Below are positions 1-11,865 of a stretch of DNA of 64,000 nucleotides, piece by piece; position 1 is the first letter of the stretch, and every line of letters starts with the position of its first letter. The notes beneath the pieces were generated by a model that had not been told where the DNA came from, made no database searches, and worked only from the letters and a program-made list of their open reading frames with translations. Source of the DNA: Schistocerca nitens (Eukaryota > Arthropoda > Insecta > Orthoptera > Acrididae); the NCBI RefSeq assembly GCF_023898315.1, contig NC_064616.1, positions 293,225,205-293,289,204 on the forward strand, read 5' to 3'. The translations under genes were made by a program, and so were the position numbers.

Positions 1-1040
1 GGAGGTGCGAGAACTTATGGTGGCAACATATCGTTCTCAGCAGTCCTGTTTGCACCGCCGGATTAACCGCCGAGCCCAGGCCCGCAGCCGTTTAAATGCA
101 TCCAGATTCTTTAGCGGAGGATGGCGCCGGTGTCGTTGCCGGGCTCGCCGGCGGTCCCAGATAGCTTCTGCAATCTCTGGTGTCCACCAATGGACTGACA
201 TACACCTTAGGGTACTTGACAAATAGGGGACAGTTGCGTCGGCAGCAGAAACAATGGCCATAGTGACCTCGTCCACTGCCAAATCAATGTCAACAGGAAG
301 TGAACCAATGGCCACAGTTGCTGAGGTATAGCCTGGCCAATCGGCTCCATGAAGACACCATCGTGGCAGCTGGTCAAGGGGTTGGAAGTGAAGAAGAAAA
401 ACCAGGATAGGAAAGTGGTCGCTACCACAGATCGTCGTGGACCCTCCAACTGAGGTATGGAAAAAGACCTGGGCTACTAAGAGAGAGATCAATGGCCGAG
501 TATGTGCCATAAGTCAAGCTAAAATATCTGGCAGCACCAGTGTTAAGGAGGGAAATGTCCTGCTGTGCCAAGAGAGCCTCAATGTTCCTACCCTGGCCCG
601 AGATCTGGGCCCCACCCCATAGAGGGTGGTGGGCATTAAAGTCCCCCAAAAGGAGGAATGGCGGGGGGAGCTGGGCAAACAAGACAGCTAGGTCAGCAAG
701 AGGGACAACCTCATCTGGGGGAAGGTAGAGGGAACAGATGGTAAGCTCCATTCCTGCCCGGATTCTAACAGACACAGCTTCGAGAGCCGTGTCAAGTGGC
801 ACTGGGGCACTACAAACAGTGGCAAGAACATAAACACAGACACTGCCACACACCACGTCGTATTCTACGCAATTCTTATAGTAATCCCGGTAGCCACAGA
901 GGAAGGCGGTCCGCCGAACAGGAAACCAGTTTTCCTGTAGGGCCGACAAGTGGCAGGGAAGCGACACAAAAGCTGCTTCAACTCAGCAAGGTGGTGGAAA
1001 AAACCACAGCAATTCCATTGAAGGATAAGGGTATCTGACT
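1..1040 (-). pseudogene. LINE ORF2 endonuclease domain (fragment, frameshifted)
   Basis: The minus strand encodes an exonuclease/endonuclease/phosphatase fold as found at the N-terminus of LINE ORF2, the enzyme that nicks target DNA. Visible motifs are the start 'LQWNCCG' near 1005, 'LLLGDFNAHHPLWG' near 590-630 (catalytic GDFN-H) and 'GSDHFPI' near 400-425 (catalytic SDH). The reading frame changes near 965 and again near 430, so the segments are in different frames. After the endonuclease comes an Arg-rich linker ending in 'RRCKQDC' near the left edge. The frame runs off the window before the reverse transcriptase. Confidence 0.8.
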
Positions 1041-1086
1041 ATGGAGACATGAAAGAACCTGAGGGGGGCGGAGGGGAGGGGATAGG

Positions 1087-2493
1087 TCACGCCTTAGAAG
1101 TGCTCGCCGCCACCGATTGTGAAGTAGCCTGATCAACTTCCATAGGAGCTGTGAGTCGAGCAACATCTAGTTCCTGAGTGGACGCTAAACACTCCACATC
1201 AACTTCAGGTGCAGTGGTGAACTCCTTTTCTGTCTCTATCTCCTCCTTTTGCTTTTTCTTCTTTTTGGTAGGGTTCTGTTTTTCCTTCGGTTTATCAGGC
1301 TGGGTGTGCTTTTCTGATCCAGTCTCATGGACCGAGGAAGATCTGGAAGCCCTACGGCCCTCAGCCACTGGCTGACATCTGGAGGGGCAGTAACCGTGGA
1401 AGGGAGGGCACCAAGGGGATCCAGAGGAGGCGGGCACTTCTCCGGCGCAGAGGTGGTGACTGAAGCCCCAAAGAAGGAGGGGTTGTTACTCTTGATGTTG
1501 AAAACAGGGGAGCAACGGAAGAGGGTGTTCCCCAACTACCAGGGGGGCAGGAATAGACAGCCGGGGTGGATGACCCACGAAAGGTTGCTGAGCTTGGGGG
1601 CTCATCACCAGGGATAGTGACATCGAAGCTTCTGCAGCGTAAGTCGATGAAATGCGCACAGGGTGAAGTCGAACGTACTTGCATTTAGCCTCTGTGTAAG
1701 TGACCCTGTCCAAGGTCTTATACTCCATAATCTTCCGTTCTTTTTGATAAACTATGCAGTCTGACGAGAAAGGTGAATGTTTCTGTCCACAGTTGACACA
1801 AACAGGGGGCAGCAAACATGGGACGTTTGGGTGGGAGGCACGTCCACAATCCCGACAGGTAGGGTTGGCATCACATCTCTATGACATATGGCCAAACCTC
1901 CAGCAGTTGAAGCAGCACATGGGAGGAGGGACGTAATGCTTAACATCACATCGATGTATCATCACCTTGACCTTCTCGGGCAGGGTGTCACCCTCAAAAG
2001 CCAAGATTAAGGCACTGGTGGTGACCCTACTATCTTTACGTCCCCTGAAGATACGTCGTACAAAGTGGACACTGCGGCGTTCCAGATTTGCACGGAGCTC
2101 GTTATCAGACTGCAACAACAGGTCATGATGAAAAATAAGTCCCTGAACCATATTGAGGCTCTTATGAGGCGTAATGGAGACTGAAACATCACCGAGCTTG
2201 CCACAAGCGAACAATGCCTCTGACTGTGCTGGGGATGCTGTCTGTATGAGGACTGCTCCAGACCTCTAAATTTTCCACAAAAAACTGAGGCTTAGTGGTC
2301 AGAAATGTGTGCCCATCTGTTCGGCTGCAAACCAGAAATCAAGGAGAATACGTCTCACCAGGTAATTTAGACCACCTTTCCTCACCTGGTGTGGACAGGG
2401 AAGCGTTCCCTTCCCTTGGGGGTCATACTGTAAAGCATTCAACTTTCCTCTCTTAGAGACCTGTGCTTGCACACTATTCGTATTTCTTTTCAT
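1087..2493 (-). pseudogene. LINE ORF1, gag-like RNA-binding protein with CCHC knuckles
   Basis: ORF1 of the same LINE, which in this family coats the element RNA. It starts near 2493 with a basic N-terminus, passes through a region rich in beta-strand-like residues, and reaches cysteine knuckles between about 1910 and 1755 ('CFNCWRFGHMS', then Cys-rich stretches ending 'CVNCGQKHSPFSSDC'). An in-frame TAG lies just after the first knuckle, near 1880. The C-terminal part, 1437 to 1087, is Lys/Glu-rich with a 'KKKKKQKEE' run and ends before ORF2. At least two frame changes separate the pieces (about 2214-2299 and 1437-1486). Confidence 0.75.
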
Positions 2494-2929
2494 GGTCGTC
2501 CCGCGAGCAGCTAGGAGAAGGGATGTCCACCCTGACAGAGCCCCGCTAGCCTGGGTAAGCCTAATAAAACCGGAGGGTGGCAGGTTCCCCAGAGGTCGCC
2601 TGCTAGCAACTGTTCAACCTCAACAGCCATGTGCCTCCTCGGTGCGCAGCACACCTTGAGATAGAGGTTTTTTTTTTATAGAGGTTTATACCATCCTCGC
2701 AACCCATGCAGTTAAGCCAAGATAACCAGGATCTGTACCACACAACATTCCACCATCGCGCCTTACGGTGGTCGTTTAAGCATGCTCAGAGGTTATGGTA
2801 TTGAGGACTGGTGGCACTTCCCAGTCGCCAGCTCAGAGACCCCGGGGTCGCCAAGCCCATACCCAGCAACTAATGCTGAGCCCCCTGAGGGTATTGAATA
2901 GTTGTGCTTGAATTTTTTTAAGCAGAGTT

Positions 2930-3925
2930 TCACTGGATAGTTGGTGTCTATTTCCAAGGGTCTAACAATTTAGGTTTTTCAGCCTCTCCATGACAATCCC
3001 CCATGAGTGACAGAAAGTCATCGAGTAAAACAGAAGTGATTTCTGGCGTTCCCAAGGTAGCGTTATAGCCCCTTTGCTGTTCCTCCTCTATATACACAAT
3101 TTGTGAAACAATCTGAGCAGCCGTCTTAGGTTGTTTGCAGATGATGCTGTCATTTATCGACTAATGAAGTCATCTGAGGATCAAAACAAATTGCAAAACA
3201 ATTTAGAACAGATACCACAATGACGCGAAAATTGGCAGTTACCCTTAATAACGAAAAGTGTGAGGTCATCCACATGAGTGCTAAAAGTAATTCGTTAAAC
3301 TTCGGTTACACAATAAATCAGTCAAATCTAAAAGTCGTAAATTCAACTAAATACGTAGGCATTACAATTAAGAACAACTAAAATTGCAAGGAACACATAG
3401 AATATGTTGTAGGAAAGGCAAACTAAAGACTGCTTTATTGGCAGGACACACAGAAAATTTAACAGATTTACTAAGGAGACTGCCTACACTACGCTTGTCT
3501 GTCCTCTTTTAGAATACTGCGGCATGGTGTGGGATCCTTTCGATATATGATTGACGGAGTACATCAAAGTTCAAAGAAGGGCAGCAGGTTTTGTGTTATC
3601 ATGAAATATGGGAGAGAGTGGCACAGAAATGATACAGGATTTGGGCTGGACATCATTAAAAGAAAGGCATTCTTCGTTGTGACGGAATCTTCTCACGAAA
3701 TTCCAATAACCAACTTTATCCTCAGAATGCACAAATATTTTGTTGACACCAATCTAAATAGGGAGAAATGATCACCATGATAAAATAAGGGAAATCAGAA
3801 ATAGATGTTTGTTCTTTCCACACGCTACCCGAGATTGGAATAATAGAGAATTGTGAAGGTGGTTCTATGAACCCTCTGCCAGGCACTTAAATGTGATCTG
3901 CAGAGTATCCATGTAGATGTACATA
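2930..3925 (+). pseudogene. Non-LTR reverse transcriptase remnant, copy 1
   Basis: Plus-strand remnant of the C-terminal half of a Jockey-like LINE reverse transcriptase. Around 3030-3180 it reads like 'SGVPxxxxxPL...' followed by a decayed 'LRLFADDAVIYR' (the catalytic FADD box), then 'LNNEKCEVIHMS' and 'VNSTKYVGITI' near 3240-3370, the usual thumb and post-palm motifs. Several stops and frame changes are present. The sequence resembles 35850-36800 and 40465-40700, so the three are copies of one family. The end near 3925 ('gatgtacataaa') is like the tail of the 36.8-kb copy. Confidence 0.75.
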
Positions 3926-4029
3926 AACATATTGATTCATCAAATGCAGTAATTTCCCATAATCTTATAAATTTCACTGCCGAATAACCTTTCAAAGGCT
4001 GCCGTTTCCAAAGGCACTTGGAAACACAT

Positions 4030-5110
4030 CAAAATTATTTACTTTCCTGTATGTTACAGGTTTATCATGACCAAGTAAGAACGGAAATTGCTGCAACTGC
4101 TGATTTTGTGTCAGTTATTGCAGATGAGACAACTGACATTTGAAGAATTTCATGGTATGTTGTGGTTATCTGGTACATTATGTCCAAGATTAAACCTGTA
4201 CAGAGGTTATGAACTTTTCTGACTCCTTATGAACATGATGCAAAAAGATTAGTAAAATTTATTGGATATAGTGAATAATTCAGACAAAGTTATTTCTGAG
4301 AGCTAAGAAGAAGCAGCTGTTATGAGTGGTCATTTTTCAGATATAGAGGATCTTCTGAAAGAGCATTTTAATCATGGCTATTTTGTTCATTCTTAGGCCC
4401 ATAAGTTGAATCTGATTTTACACACTGACATATTGTATCATCAATTACAATTATAAGCTGATCCTTAACAAGCGGCAGAACATTTCAAAACAGCCACACA
4501 AGATATCCAAGGTAGAGTAATTGACAACTGCCACATGCAGAGAGCTGCCATATTCTGCGAAGAGAGAGACAAGAAAGCAAACTTCCAAAACCTGTTGCTG
4601 CAAAAGAAGTGTGTGATACTTTTGTCACTCAAGCTGGTGAGTGCTTTCACTTCACTGAGTATCTTGTCACTGAAAATTCTCTAGTTCTGTAAAGTTCATT
4701 GCATACACAAGTCAATTTCCGCAAACAGTGCTGAAGAGGTGTTTTGAGATATCTCTCTTCCTTGAATGAAATAAGCTGAGAAGGGGGCCTGCAGATACTG
4801 TACACAAGGATGGGTTTAGAATTCGTCACAGGTACTGTTCCATTTCTGAAATTCCTGTTCATCCAACTGAGCCTAGCAGAAGCTTTTTAGTGAAACACAA
4901 ACTCCTCAAAGTGACTGCTACCTTACCGATGACAACATCTTAGGTGGAGTGATCTTTCTCTACCCTGAACAGAAACTTTTCTGCAAAGTACTATGAGTCA
5001 AGAGTAGCTAATAGCACTAGCAGTGTTTTACATCGAAACAGGCTTTGTATGCAGCATCACCAACTTCAATGAATGCACTATTGACAGCTTTGCTGCTTTT
5101 AAGGGGAGGA
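4030..5110 (+). pseudogene. hAT-type transposase remnant (DUF4371 / dimerisation domain)
   Basis: Decayed plus-strand transposase. Near 4105-4140 it encodes 'VSVIADETTDI', the catalytic Asp block of DUF4371-type hAT proteins. Near 4310-4440 comes a degraded 'AVMSGHFSD...LLKEHF..GYFVHS.AHKLNLIL', the conserved middle region. Near 4890-5035 'LLKVTATLPMTTS.VE.SFSTLNR' matches the C-terminal hAT dimerisation motif. Many stops and frame changes show it is long dead. I see no terminal inverted repeats or 8-bp duplication. Confidence 0.75.
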
Positions 5111-6090
5111 GATTGTTTTCTTCATATGTTCATCTAAGGCAAGTGTATTTTCACACAGCATTTCTTTTGTTATTCATTTTTAGCTTTGTTATATTAGTTA
5201 TTCGAAACTGTAGTCCATTTTCCAGTGAATCCCCTTGAAAAAGCTCCACTAACTGCTACTGTAGTAAACTAACACACAGGACAAAATGTATAAAGAATAT
5301 ATCTGTATTCAGAAATAAGTTAAGAGGTTACTTAGTCTAAACTTTTCTATACAGCCTAAATCAATACCTTGGAGTCAAACACTAATAATAATGAGCTTGC
5401 TGCTGCTCTTCTGGATTTTCTAGGTACCTTTGGACACACACTATTCTGCACAAGTGAAGATGCCATAGAGCAGAATTCTGAAGATAAATTAATGAAGTAC
5501 TGAAGGCATCCAAGTTTGGTTTAATTGTAATTTTTACCCTCCTTTGGTTATGTCTGCAAAACCTTGAATTGAATTTTTTATAAACCTAGGAGTGATTTAG
5601 TTTTGTTTCAACTGATATGTTTGTGAAATTGTCGATGGTCTGAATCAGAGTTAACACCAATTCTGCAGGCTGCAGATTCCTTGACCAGCATCATGTGGTG
5701 GAGGTATCAGGGTCTTAATATTTCCTAGGTCCTCTACACACCTTTCTGCAATTGACCATGTCATCTTTATGGTGAGGAGAGTGTTTCATAATATTGTTAA
5801 TAATTGGTTCCTTTTACTGACCACTGACAAAGACAATGTAGTTGCTGATAGGTTCAAGAAAAATCTGAGTTTCATCTCTATTAGAGATGCAACTCTCACA
5901 ATTATAGCAGGTGGTGGCTTAAGTCTACTATCGGTATGCTGTCAAAATACATGTTTCAAGGAAATGGTAGGCACAAAACATTTTATGAAATTTCTGAAAA
6001 TTGATTTCAGCAGGTAGTTTGGATGCCCACACCAAGTGCAAAAGGTTGTGATAACATACTAGAGCTCTTAGTGACATACAATCCTTAGGT
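5111..6090. other. AT-rich stretch, no gene recognised
   Basis: Short open frames only, without a family match I can support. No RNA gene or repeat structure is obvious. It may be the 3' flank of the hAT remnant. Confidence 0.4.
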
Positions 6091-6099
6091 AACTGAGAA

Positions 6100-6790
6100 C
6101 CTCTTGACACAGGAATCAGTAAAACGCAGGAAGATCTGCTGATGATTGATGCTTGGTGCAGGGAGTGGTAACTGACCTCAACATAAACAAATGAAACATA
6201 TTGTTAATGCAGAGAAATAAACCTTATTTTATGACTACACATCTACACAACAATAACTGGAAGCCATTACTCCCACAAAATATCTAAAAGTATGCTTACA
6301 CTGTGATCTGAAGTGGAACAACCACATGAAATTAATCACAGTAAGGCAGATGCCACACACATTCATTGGAAAAACCATCAGGAAATGGAGTCAATCAACA
6401 AAGAAAGTAGCTTACAAAACATTTGTTCAATCAATGCTTGAATACCGATCATCATCTGGGATCCACATCAGATATGATTGATTGAGAAAACAGAAGAGAC
6501 ACAGAAGAGTACAGGTTACAGGTTCATTTAGTAAGCATGAAAGTGTCATGGAGACTCCAGTCAGAGACCCTGCAAGATAAAATTCCAAGAATGTACCATT
6601 CCTAGAGGAGTCAATCAATATACTGCTTCCTCCCATATTTGTCTCACAAAAAGACCACCAAGATATAATTAGAGAGATTTGATTCCACACAGAGGCTTAA
6701 CAGCAATTGTTCTTCCCGTGAATCATACGCAACTCGAGTAGAAAAAGTAGGAAGTGACAGTTGTACACAAACCACTTTGATCATAATGGC
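6100..6790 (+). pseudogene. LINE reverse transcriptase C-terminal remnant
   Basis: Plus-strand pieces read 'DLLMIDAWCREW' near 6130-6165, then 'ITPTKYLKVCLHCDLKWNNHM' split over frames near 6260-6330, then 'KKVAYKTFVQSMLEYRSSSG' near 6400-6460. These are the post-catalytic motifs of Jockey/CR1-type LINEs (i..W...w.l.lN..K; KYLGV..D..L.W..H; ..l..s.leY). The catalytic FADD box is not preserved. Diverged from the 2.9-kb and 35.9-kb copies, so a different family or an older copy. Confidence 0.6.
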
Positions 6791-6957
6791 TTGCAGAGCA
6801 TAGATGTAGTTGTGACCACAAGATCACTGCAGTGAAACTGAACACCATAACAATTAAATCCACCAAAACTAAATACAAAATACATCTAAATTAGGAAAAA
6901 TTCAATTGATGCCTTCCTGAGAAAAAAATACCCAACCTTTCCAAAATAACAATGCAC

Positions 6958-7275
6958 TGAAACTTCTTGGCAGATTAAAACTGTGTGTGCCGGACCGAGA
7001 CTCGAACTCGGGACCTCTGCCTTTCGTGGGCAAGTGCTCTACCAACTGAGGCACCCAAGCACGACTCACGCCCCGTCCTCACAGCTTTACTTACGCCAGT
7101 ACCTCACCTCCTACCTTCCAAACTTTACAGAAGCTCTCCCACGAACCTTGCAGAACTAGCACTCCTGAAAGAAAGGATATAGCGGAGACATGGCTCAGCC
7201 ACAGCCTGGGGGATGTTTCCCGAGTGAGATTTTCACTCTGCAGTGGAGTGTGCACTGATATGAAACTTCCTAGCA
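6958..7275 (-). repeat. tRNA-derived SINE, minus strand
   Basis: On the minus strand, 7059 to 6985 folds as a tRNA-like head: 'gcctcagttggtagagc' (box A-like) and 'gagttcgagtctcgg' (box B-like), as used by RNA polymerase III. A 230-bp unrelated body lies on its other side. The left edge has 'gaaacttcttggcag' and the right edge 'gaaacttcctagcag', direct repeats that bound the unit. I recognise this unit as very common in orthopteran DNA, from memory. Confidence 0.75.
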
Positions 7276-7289
7276 GTGCATTGATTGGT

Positions 7290-7507
7290 TTGATCGTGAG
7301 GCACCAAAGAGTCACGAGTCTGACACTGGACGAGTCTGTGGGTGATAAAAATTATATTGGGACACCAAGGCTAGACTACATTAACCATTTTAAAATGGAT
7401 GTAGGCGGCAGTAGTTACATAGATATATAGAGGCTTGCACAGAACACACTAGTAAGGAAAGCCGCATTATAGTGTTCAGACTGAAGACCACAAGAACGAC
7501 ATCGTAA
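7290..7507 (+). repeat. 3' end of an RTE/CR1-like LINE
   Basis: Plus-strand sequence encoding 'LDYINHF.MDVGGSSYIDI' followed by 'RLAQNTLVRKAAL', then ending 'cagactgaagaccacaa'. This resembles the extreme C-terminus and 3' UTR of a common insect LINE. The element on the minus strand at 60945-61505 starts with the complementary 'tggtcttcagtccg' end, so both probably belong to one family. Confidence 0.55.
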
Positions 7508-8394
7508 CATTCTTATGACATACTTGCCAATGTTTTTGGAGCTAGGTGACAAGTATCTTTGAAGTTCCTCCTGGAAAAGTATGTGCAAATTGTACTACTG
7601 TAGAAATGGAAAACTATCAGCACCTTAACAGGAACCTAACTACAAATTAACATATAGACACGGCATGTCAGTTTCCGTAAGAATGAGCTTTTCTGATATC
7701 ACAGTGTTAAAGAACTCGAATAAAGACCAAGAATATTGTTTGAATCAGACGCTATTTGTTATACTGCATATGTGAGCAGTACCTTCCACTTTCAATCGAT
7801 TAAGCAACCAAAACACAATACATAAATGTATCTATTTTGTATACTTTTGCCAGTAAATTTTCCTCAATAAGACCTCAGATTTGAACCCATAGTACATTTT
7901 GCGATGTATACACAGGTTTAGCAAGTTTTCTACAACATTTGTAGTTTTATCTATTACGTTTAAGAAACATTAAAACATGATAGATGCAACAGAGACTACA
8001 GTATCTAATTTTGAGTAGTTAGTTAAGTATGGGAGCTGTTTTTCGCACTGATCGGGTGCTCATACATTCACAGAAAAATTAATGGCCTTCCTAAAGTTCT
8101 GCCAAACAATCATTACATCTCACTTATAATAACATGATAAAAACTTCTACCACAAGCTCATCATATTGACTGAAAAATATTAATTTACCGTCTATAATTC
8201 AATAAATTTGGTAATTTGTGCCATACTACTCACTGAACACAATGCCTCTCCACACACAGCCTAAAAGAGAACCAGCCAGAACAAACAGCAACACCAAACT
8301 GAACCCAATACACCACACAACACGGAAGCCCTGAACACACCACCAGAGGGCACCACGTACAGCAAGGTTTACCTCTGTCAGAAGATTCGATCCG
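7508..8394. other. No gene recognised
   Basis: AT-rich non-coding DNA. No ORF of note, RNA gene or clear repeat structure was seen. Confidence 0.4.
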
Positions 8395-10445
8395 TAATTA
8401 ACGACCTTGGGGCACCGTGTTTTAATACATTGTCTTCCACTATGAATTTAGCTACCTCGGATGCTTTGGCTGTTTTCACGGCTTTTGTAATGGCGTAGCG
8501 TGCCAGATAATCAGTGCAAACAATAATCCGACTATTGTCACTAGCAGACGTAGGAAATCGTCCAAGGAGGTCAATCCCAAAACGCTGGAAAGGCGTTTCG
8601 GCTGGTGGAATTTGTATAAGTTGGCCAAGTGGTTTCTGATCAGCTGCCTTTTTCCTCTGTCACTCTCGACAGTGCGACACAATGACGGACACTCCTAAAT
8701 AAACCTGGCCAGAAAAATCTCTTGTGGATTCTATGCTATGTGTTAATAAATCCTGAATGTCTGGCCTCAGGTGTGTCATTGAATTTCTGTAGAACGTATA
8801 AGCGAATGTGTTTAGGAATCACTGGTAGCCACCTCTTTCCAAACGGATCCAAATAATCCATTAACTATCTTTAATTGTCCTTTCACATCCTCTAACCGAT
8901 TTAAGGCAAGCATAATTTTACATATCTTGGCGTCCTTCTTCTGCTCAGCAGAGAGATCCTGGAGTGCAGCCACACAGTCACTATCTTCATCAAAGTCTTG
9001 ATGGTCTTGCACAGGATTTCTTGAGAAACAGCTGGCAGCTTGGTGGTTTCTTCCCCTTTTGTACATTCTGGTAATATCACACTGTTTATGATGTAGCGCC
9101 CACCTTATGAGTCGTCCTGTTGCATCCCTAAGATCTGTCAACACACAAAGTGAATGATGGTCTGTAAAAACTGTGAATGGCCTTCCACAGAGCTACTGTC
9201 GAAATTTGCAAATGGGCCAGCTGTACCTCCACCAAAATAATGTCACGTAGAGGAAGGTCTAATTAGACGAATGGAGTTTTCTCACGATCAGCCTCATCTA
9301 CTTCGATTCGCCAGTATCCCGAGTACATGTCCATAGCTGAGAAAAACTTACCCCCCATTCAGGCAATCTAGTGTATCCTCAATTCGTGGAAGAGGGTAAA
9401 TGACCTTTTTAGTTATTCTATTAAGCTTCCTGTAATCAGCACAATTGCGTCAACTTCCATGCTTTTCCTGATGAGAACCACTGGTGACGACCATGGGCTG
9501 TGCGAAGGCAGCAGGATGTCATTCTTCATCATTTTCTCTACCTTGTCGCCAATTATTTGACGTTCCGTTGCTGACACACGGTATGCTTTCTGGCTTGTTA
9601 ATTGATGGTCTCCAGTGGTAATCCGGTGCTTCACCGTCGATTTGTCTAATCTGCTCTTCACCTGTGGATTGATGCATTCAGAGAACTCTTGAAGAATGGC
9701 AAGTAGCTTCTTCTGCTGTTCCTTAGTGAGATCTGGCGATAGTCGAGCTAGAAGATCTTGTCTCTTGGTGGTAGTGCTAATGCTAATTTCGCTCATAGAC
9801 TCGGCATGGGAGGTTTCTATGACGGTGAGCTGTTCTTCAATTAATGGCTCAGCATTTGCTACACACATGCGTCTTCGATGATTCTTGGCGACAGTTAGCT
9901 ATCCACAGTTCACCGAACCCGCTCTTAAATGAGACAACAGAGGCTGGGATGACTTAGTTATTCACTGGTATACTTCTCTTACATTCCTCTACAAGATCCA
10001 TGGATTGATGCATGGCATGACACATGACATTTACCTTTCTAGCGCTGACTGCAGGAATGAACACTTCATCCAGCACACATATTCTCCACACACTCTGATG
10101 TACATATGCCTGTCCACAGTATCTCATCTCATCTAGCATAATCTTCAAGTGACCACAATCTATAATTGCCTGAAAAGCCTTCAGAAAGTCCCATCCGAGA
10201 ATGACGTCATGACTACACTCTTGGAAGATGTTGAATTCTCAGGGTTGTGTATGGCCACTTATACCCACACAAATGGTACATCTTCCTGTAGGTTTCCCAT
10301 TTGCCACCCTCAGCAGAGACGTTTTTTGCATCGGTTATCTGCAAACTGGCGACAGTGATTTTCGGAAATGACTGAATATGATGCACCAGAGTTCACAAGA
10401 GCTTGGGCTGGTCGGATATTCAAGAGGATATCTATGTAGTTTCCT
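8395..10445 (-). pseudogene. gypsy pol remnant (protease, RT, RNase H, integrase)
   Basis: Protease is seen as 'ALVNSGASYSVIS' near 10380-10420, with the usual D of D-S/T-G changed to N. RT begins with 'KHRITTGDHQLTSQKAYRVS' near 9610-9670 and 'SPWSSPVVLI' near 9470-9500, then after a frame change reads 'YPLPRIEDTLDCLNGGKFFSAMDMYSGYWRI' split over 9300-9400. The palm with YxDD is missing. RNase H is 'LTDLRDATGRLIRWALHHKQ' near 9080-9144. Integrase core shows 'FGIDLLG' and 'GAPRSLITD'-like residues between 8590 and 8395. Several frameshifts make it non-functional. Confidence 0.8.
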
Positions 10446-10446
10446 A

Positions 10447-10656
10447 TCATTTTTGTAGTGATCGACAGTGAAGAATCTCTCTCTTCGGCGGCCTCACCTC
10501 CAAGGAAGGTCGCACCCTTTGGTTTTCCAGGTTGCGGCGGCTAGGTGATCGGCTGGAGCTTCTAAACGGCGATGGAGACCTTGATCTGCGTGTTGGGGAG
10601 CGTCCTCTCCAGTGGCTAGTCTGCGGCGGTGGTGACCTACGACGTCCTCCACCCAC
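10447..10656 (-). pseudogene. gypsy gag C-terminal SR-rich tail
   Basis: A 69-residue minus-strand frame rich in Arg, Ser and Pro ('RSRSPSPFRSSSRSPSRR') lies directly upstream of the protease frame. Position and composition fit the nucleic-acid-binding tail of a gypsy gag. No zinc knuckle is visible. Confidence 0.5.
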
Positions 10657-10774
10657 TACTTGTTGTTCATCTTCGTCGTCCCGGGGTTGGCGTCGGCTAA
10701 GATCTGTCTGTTGTCTTCTGGTGGAGGCGCCGGGTATTGGAACTTGTGATAGCGCACATCATCAACGACACAGT

Positions 10775-11138
10775 GGCTCCCATCAGGCCACAACAAAGCC
10801 GCCGTTTACGTGGCGAGAAACCAGAGTTCGAGCCATATTCAATAGATAGGAGACAGAAGAAGAAGAAGAAGAGGACGTTATGGCGACAGCAACTGTCGCC
10901 CCCACATGAGACTTCCTTCCGGGTTCTCTGTGACGATGGTCAAGATCCAAACAAGTGGCTGAAGGTATATGAACGTATAGCCAAATTTAACAAATGGGGT
11001 GACACCGTGTGTTTGGCTTACGTATTTTTGTACTTGGAGGGCACTGAGGAGCACTGGTATGAGAACAACGAGGAGAAATTCACTAGCTGGCGGAACTGCG
11101 CTAGTATTTCGGCGACACACAACGAAGTCATGGTATGA
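10775..11138 (+). pseudogene. gypsy gag head, inverted relative to adjacent pol
   Basis: Plus-strand frame encoding 'DGQDPNKWLKVYERIAKFNKW' (split here at 20 residues) and 'YLEGTEEHWYENNEEKF', the helix-rich capsid-like part of Ty3/gypsy gag, ending near 'FGDTQRS'-like sequence in another frame. It is in opposite orientation to the gag tail and pol at 10656-8395. A poly-Lys run from (gaa)n at 10857-10878 precedes it. Either an inversion within one copy or two opposed fragments. Confidence 0.7.
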
Positions 11139-11865
11139 CAGTGTAGAGGATTAACTGGGGGCGCGGGAACAGGAGCATTGACTGTCTGCTTGTTCCTGTT
11201 CCTCTTCTGTAATGATTTCGCTAGGCAGTGGCCTCTCAGCGATTGCACGCAGTTCTAGGTCTCGGTCAATCTGTGAGACATCAAAACCAGATCGAGCTAT
11301 AGACCTCCCAGCTAAATTTTTAAAATATTGTAAACATACAACGAAAATATGCATCGTCACTAGTTTTTAGTTAAAATCTTCAATGATCGGTGGAAAGGAG
11401 TCAAATATTTAAATGCATATGCAACATGCAAATGCATATAATTGCAGTCTCTAAATTATAACCAAACGGAAGAAATAAAATGAGCAGAACATACAGTGAG
11501 CACATATACGTATAATGTAGATAAAAATGGATGAAAGGTAGATGGAGAGAAACAGTTCATCATATTCCAACCTTGCTTAGATTCAGTATTATGGGACAGA
11601 GCACTCATGCGTGGCCTCATCCTCTGAAAAAATTGACATGTCCATCCTCACTGTCCAACCTTGCCTGTAAGGAGAGGTTCCCACCAGTGGGACAGACTTT
11701 TTGAAACAATCTATGCAGTGATTCAGGTAAAGGTCCAAGGAAATCACACCCTGCAACCATTCACCCTGGTGGGCCCTCATTTGCGAGTAATGGACGAAAT
11801 AAAGATTCAGAATTTCGTGTCATGATCTATACATTTAAAAATGAAAGCGCTTCACATAGTGGTTG
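11139..11865. other. No gene recognised
   Basis: Possible remains of retroelement flank just after the gag fragment; otherwise AT-rich sequence without coding or RNA signal. Confidence 0.35.

Larger units (their letters stand above)
1..2900 (-). mobile_element. I/Jockey-type LINE, 5' half, truncated by the window edge
   Basis: Two consecutive minus-strand coding regions have the order of a two-ORF non-LTR retrotransposon: a gag-like ORF1 with CCHC knuckles (2493 to 1087), then an apurinic-type endonuclease beginning ORF2 (about 1040 to 1). Sequence from 2494 to about 2900 is GC-rich and non-coding and is probably the 5' UTR, which in this group holds an internal promoter. The reverse transcriptase would lie to the left, outside the window. 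Both ORFs contain stops and frameshifts, so this copy is dead. Clade assignment (I versus Jockey/R1) is inferred from architecture only. Confidence 0.8.
8395..10656 (-). mobile_element. Ty3/gypsy-type retroelement remnant, gutted
   Basis: Minus-strand order from high to low coordinates is: SR-rich gag tail (10656-10447), protease (about 10440-10350), reverse transcriptase start (9868-9265), RNase H tail (9150-8812) and integrase core (8700-8395). This is the protease-RT-RNase H-integrase order of Ty3/gypsy. No LTRs can be identified. A deletion near 9200-9260 joins the front of the RT to the RNase H, removing the catalytic YxDD region. Confidence 0.8.

Noticed and set aside
10737..11138. A host gene with a poly-Lys region
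   Set aside because: The conserved part matches gypsy gag; the poly-Lys is a (gaa)n microsatellite.
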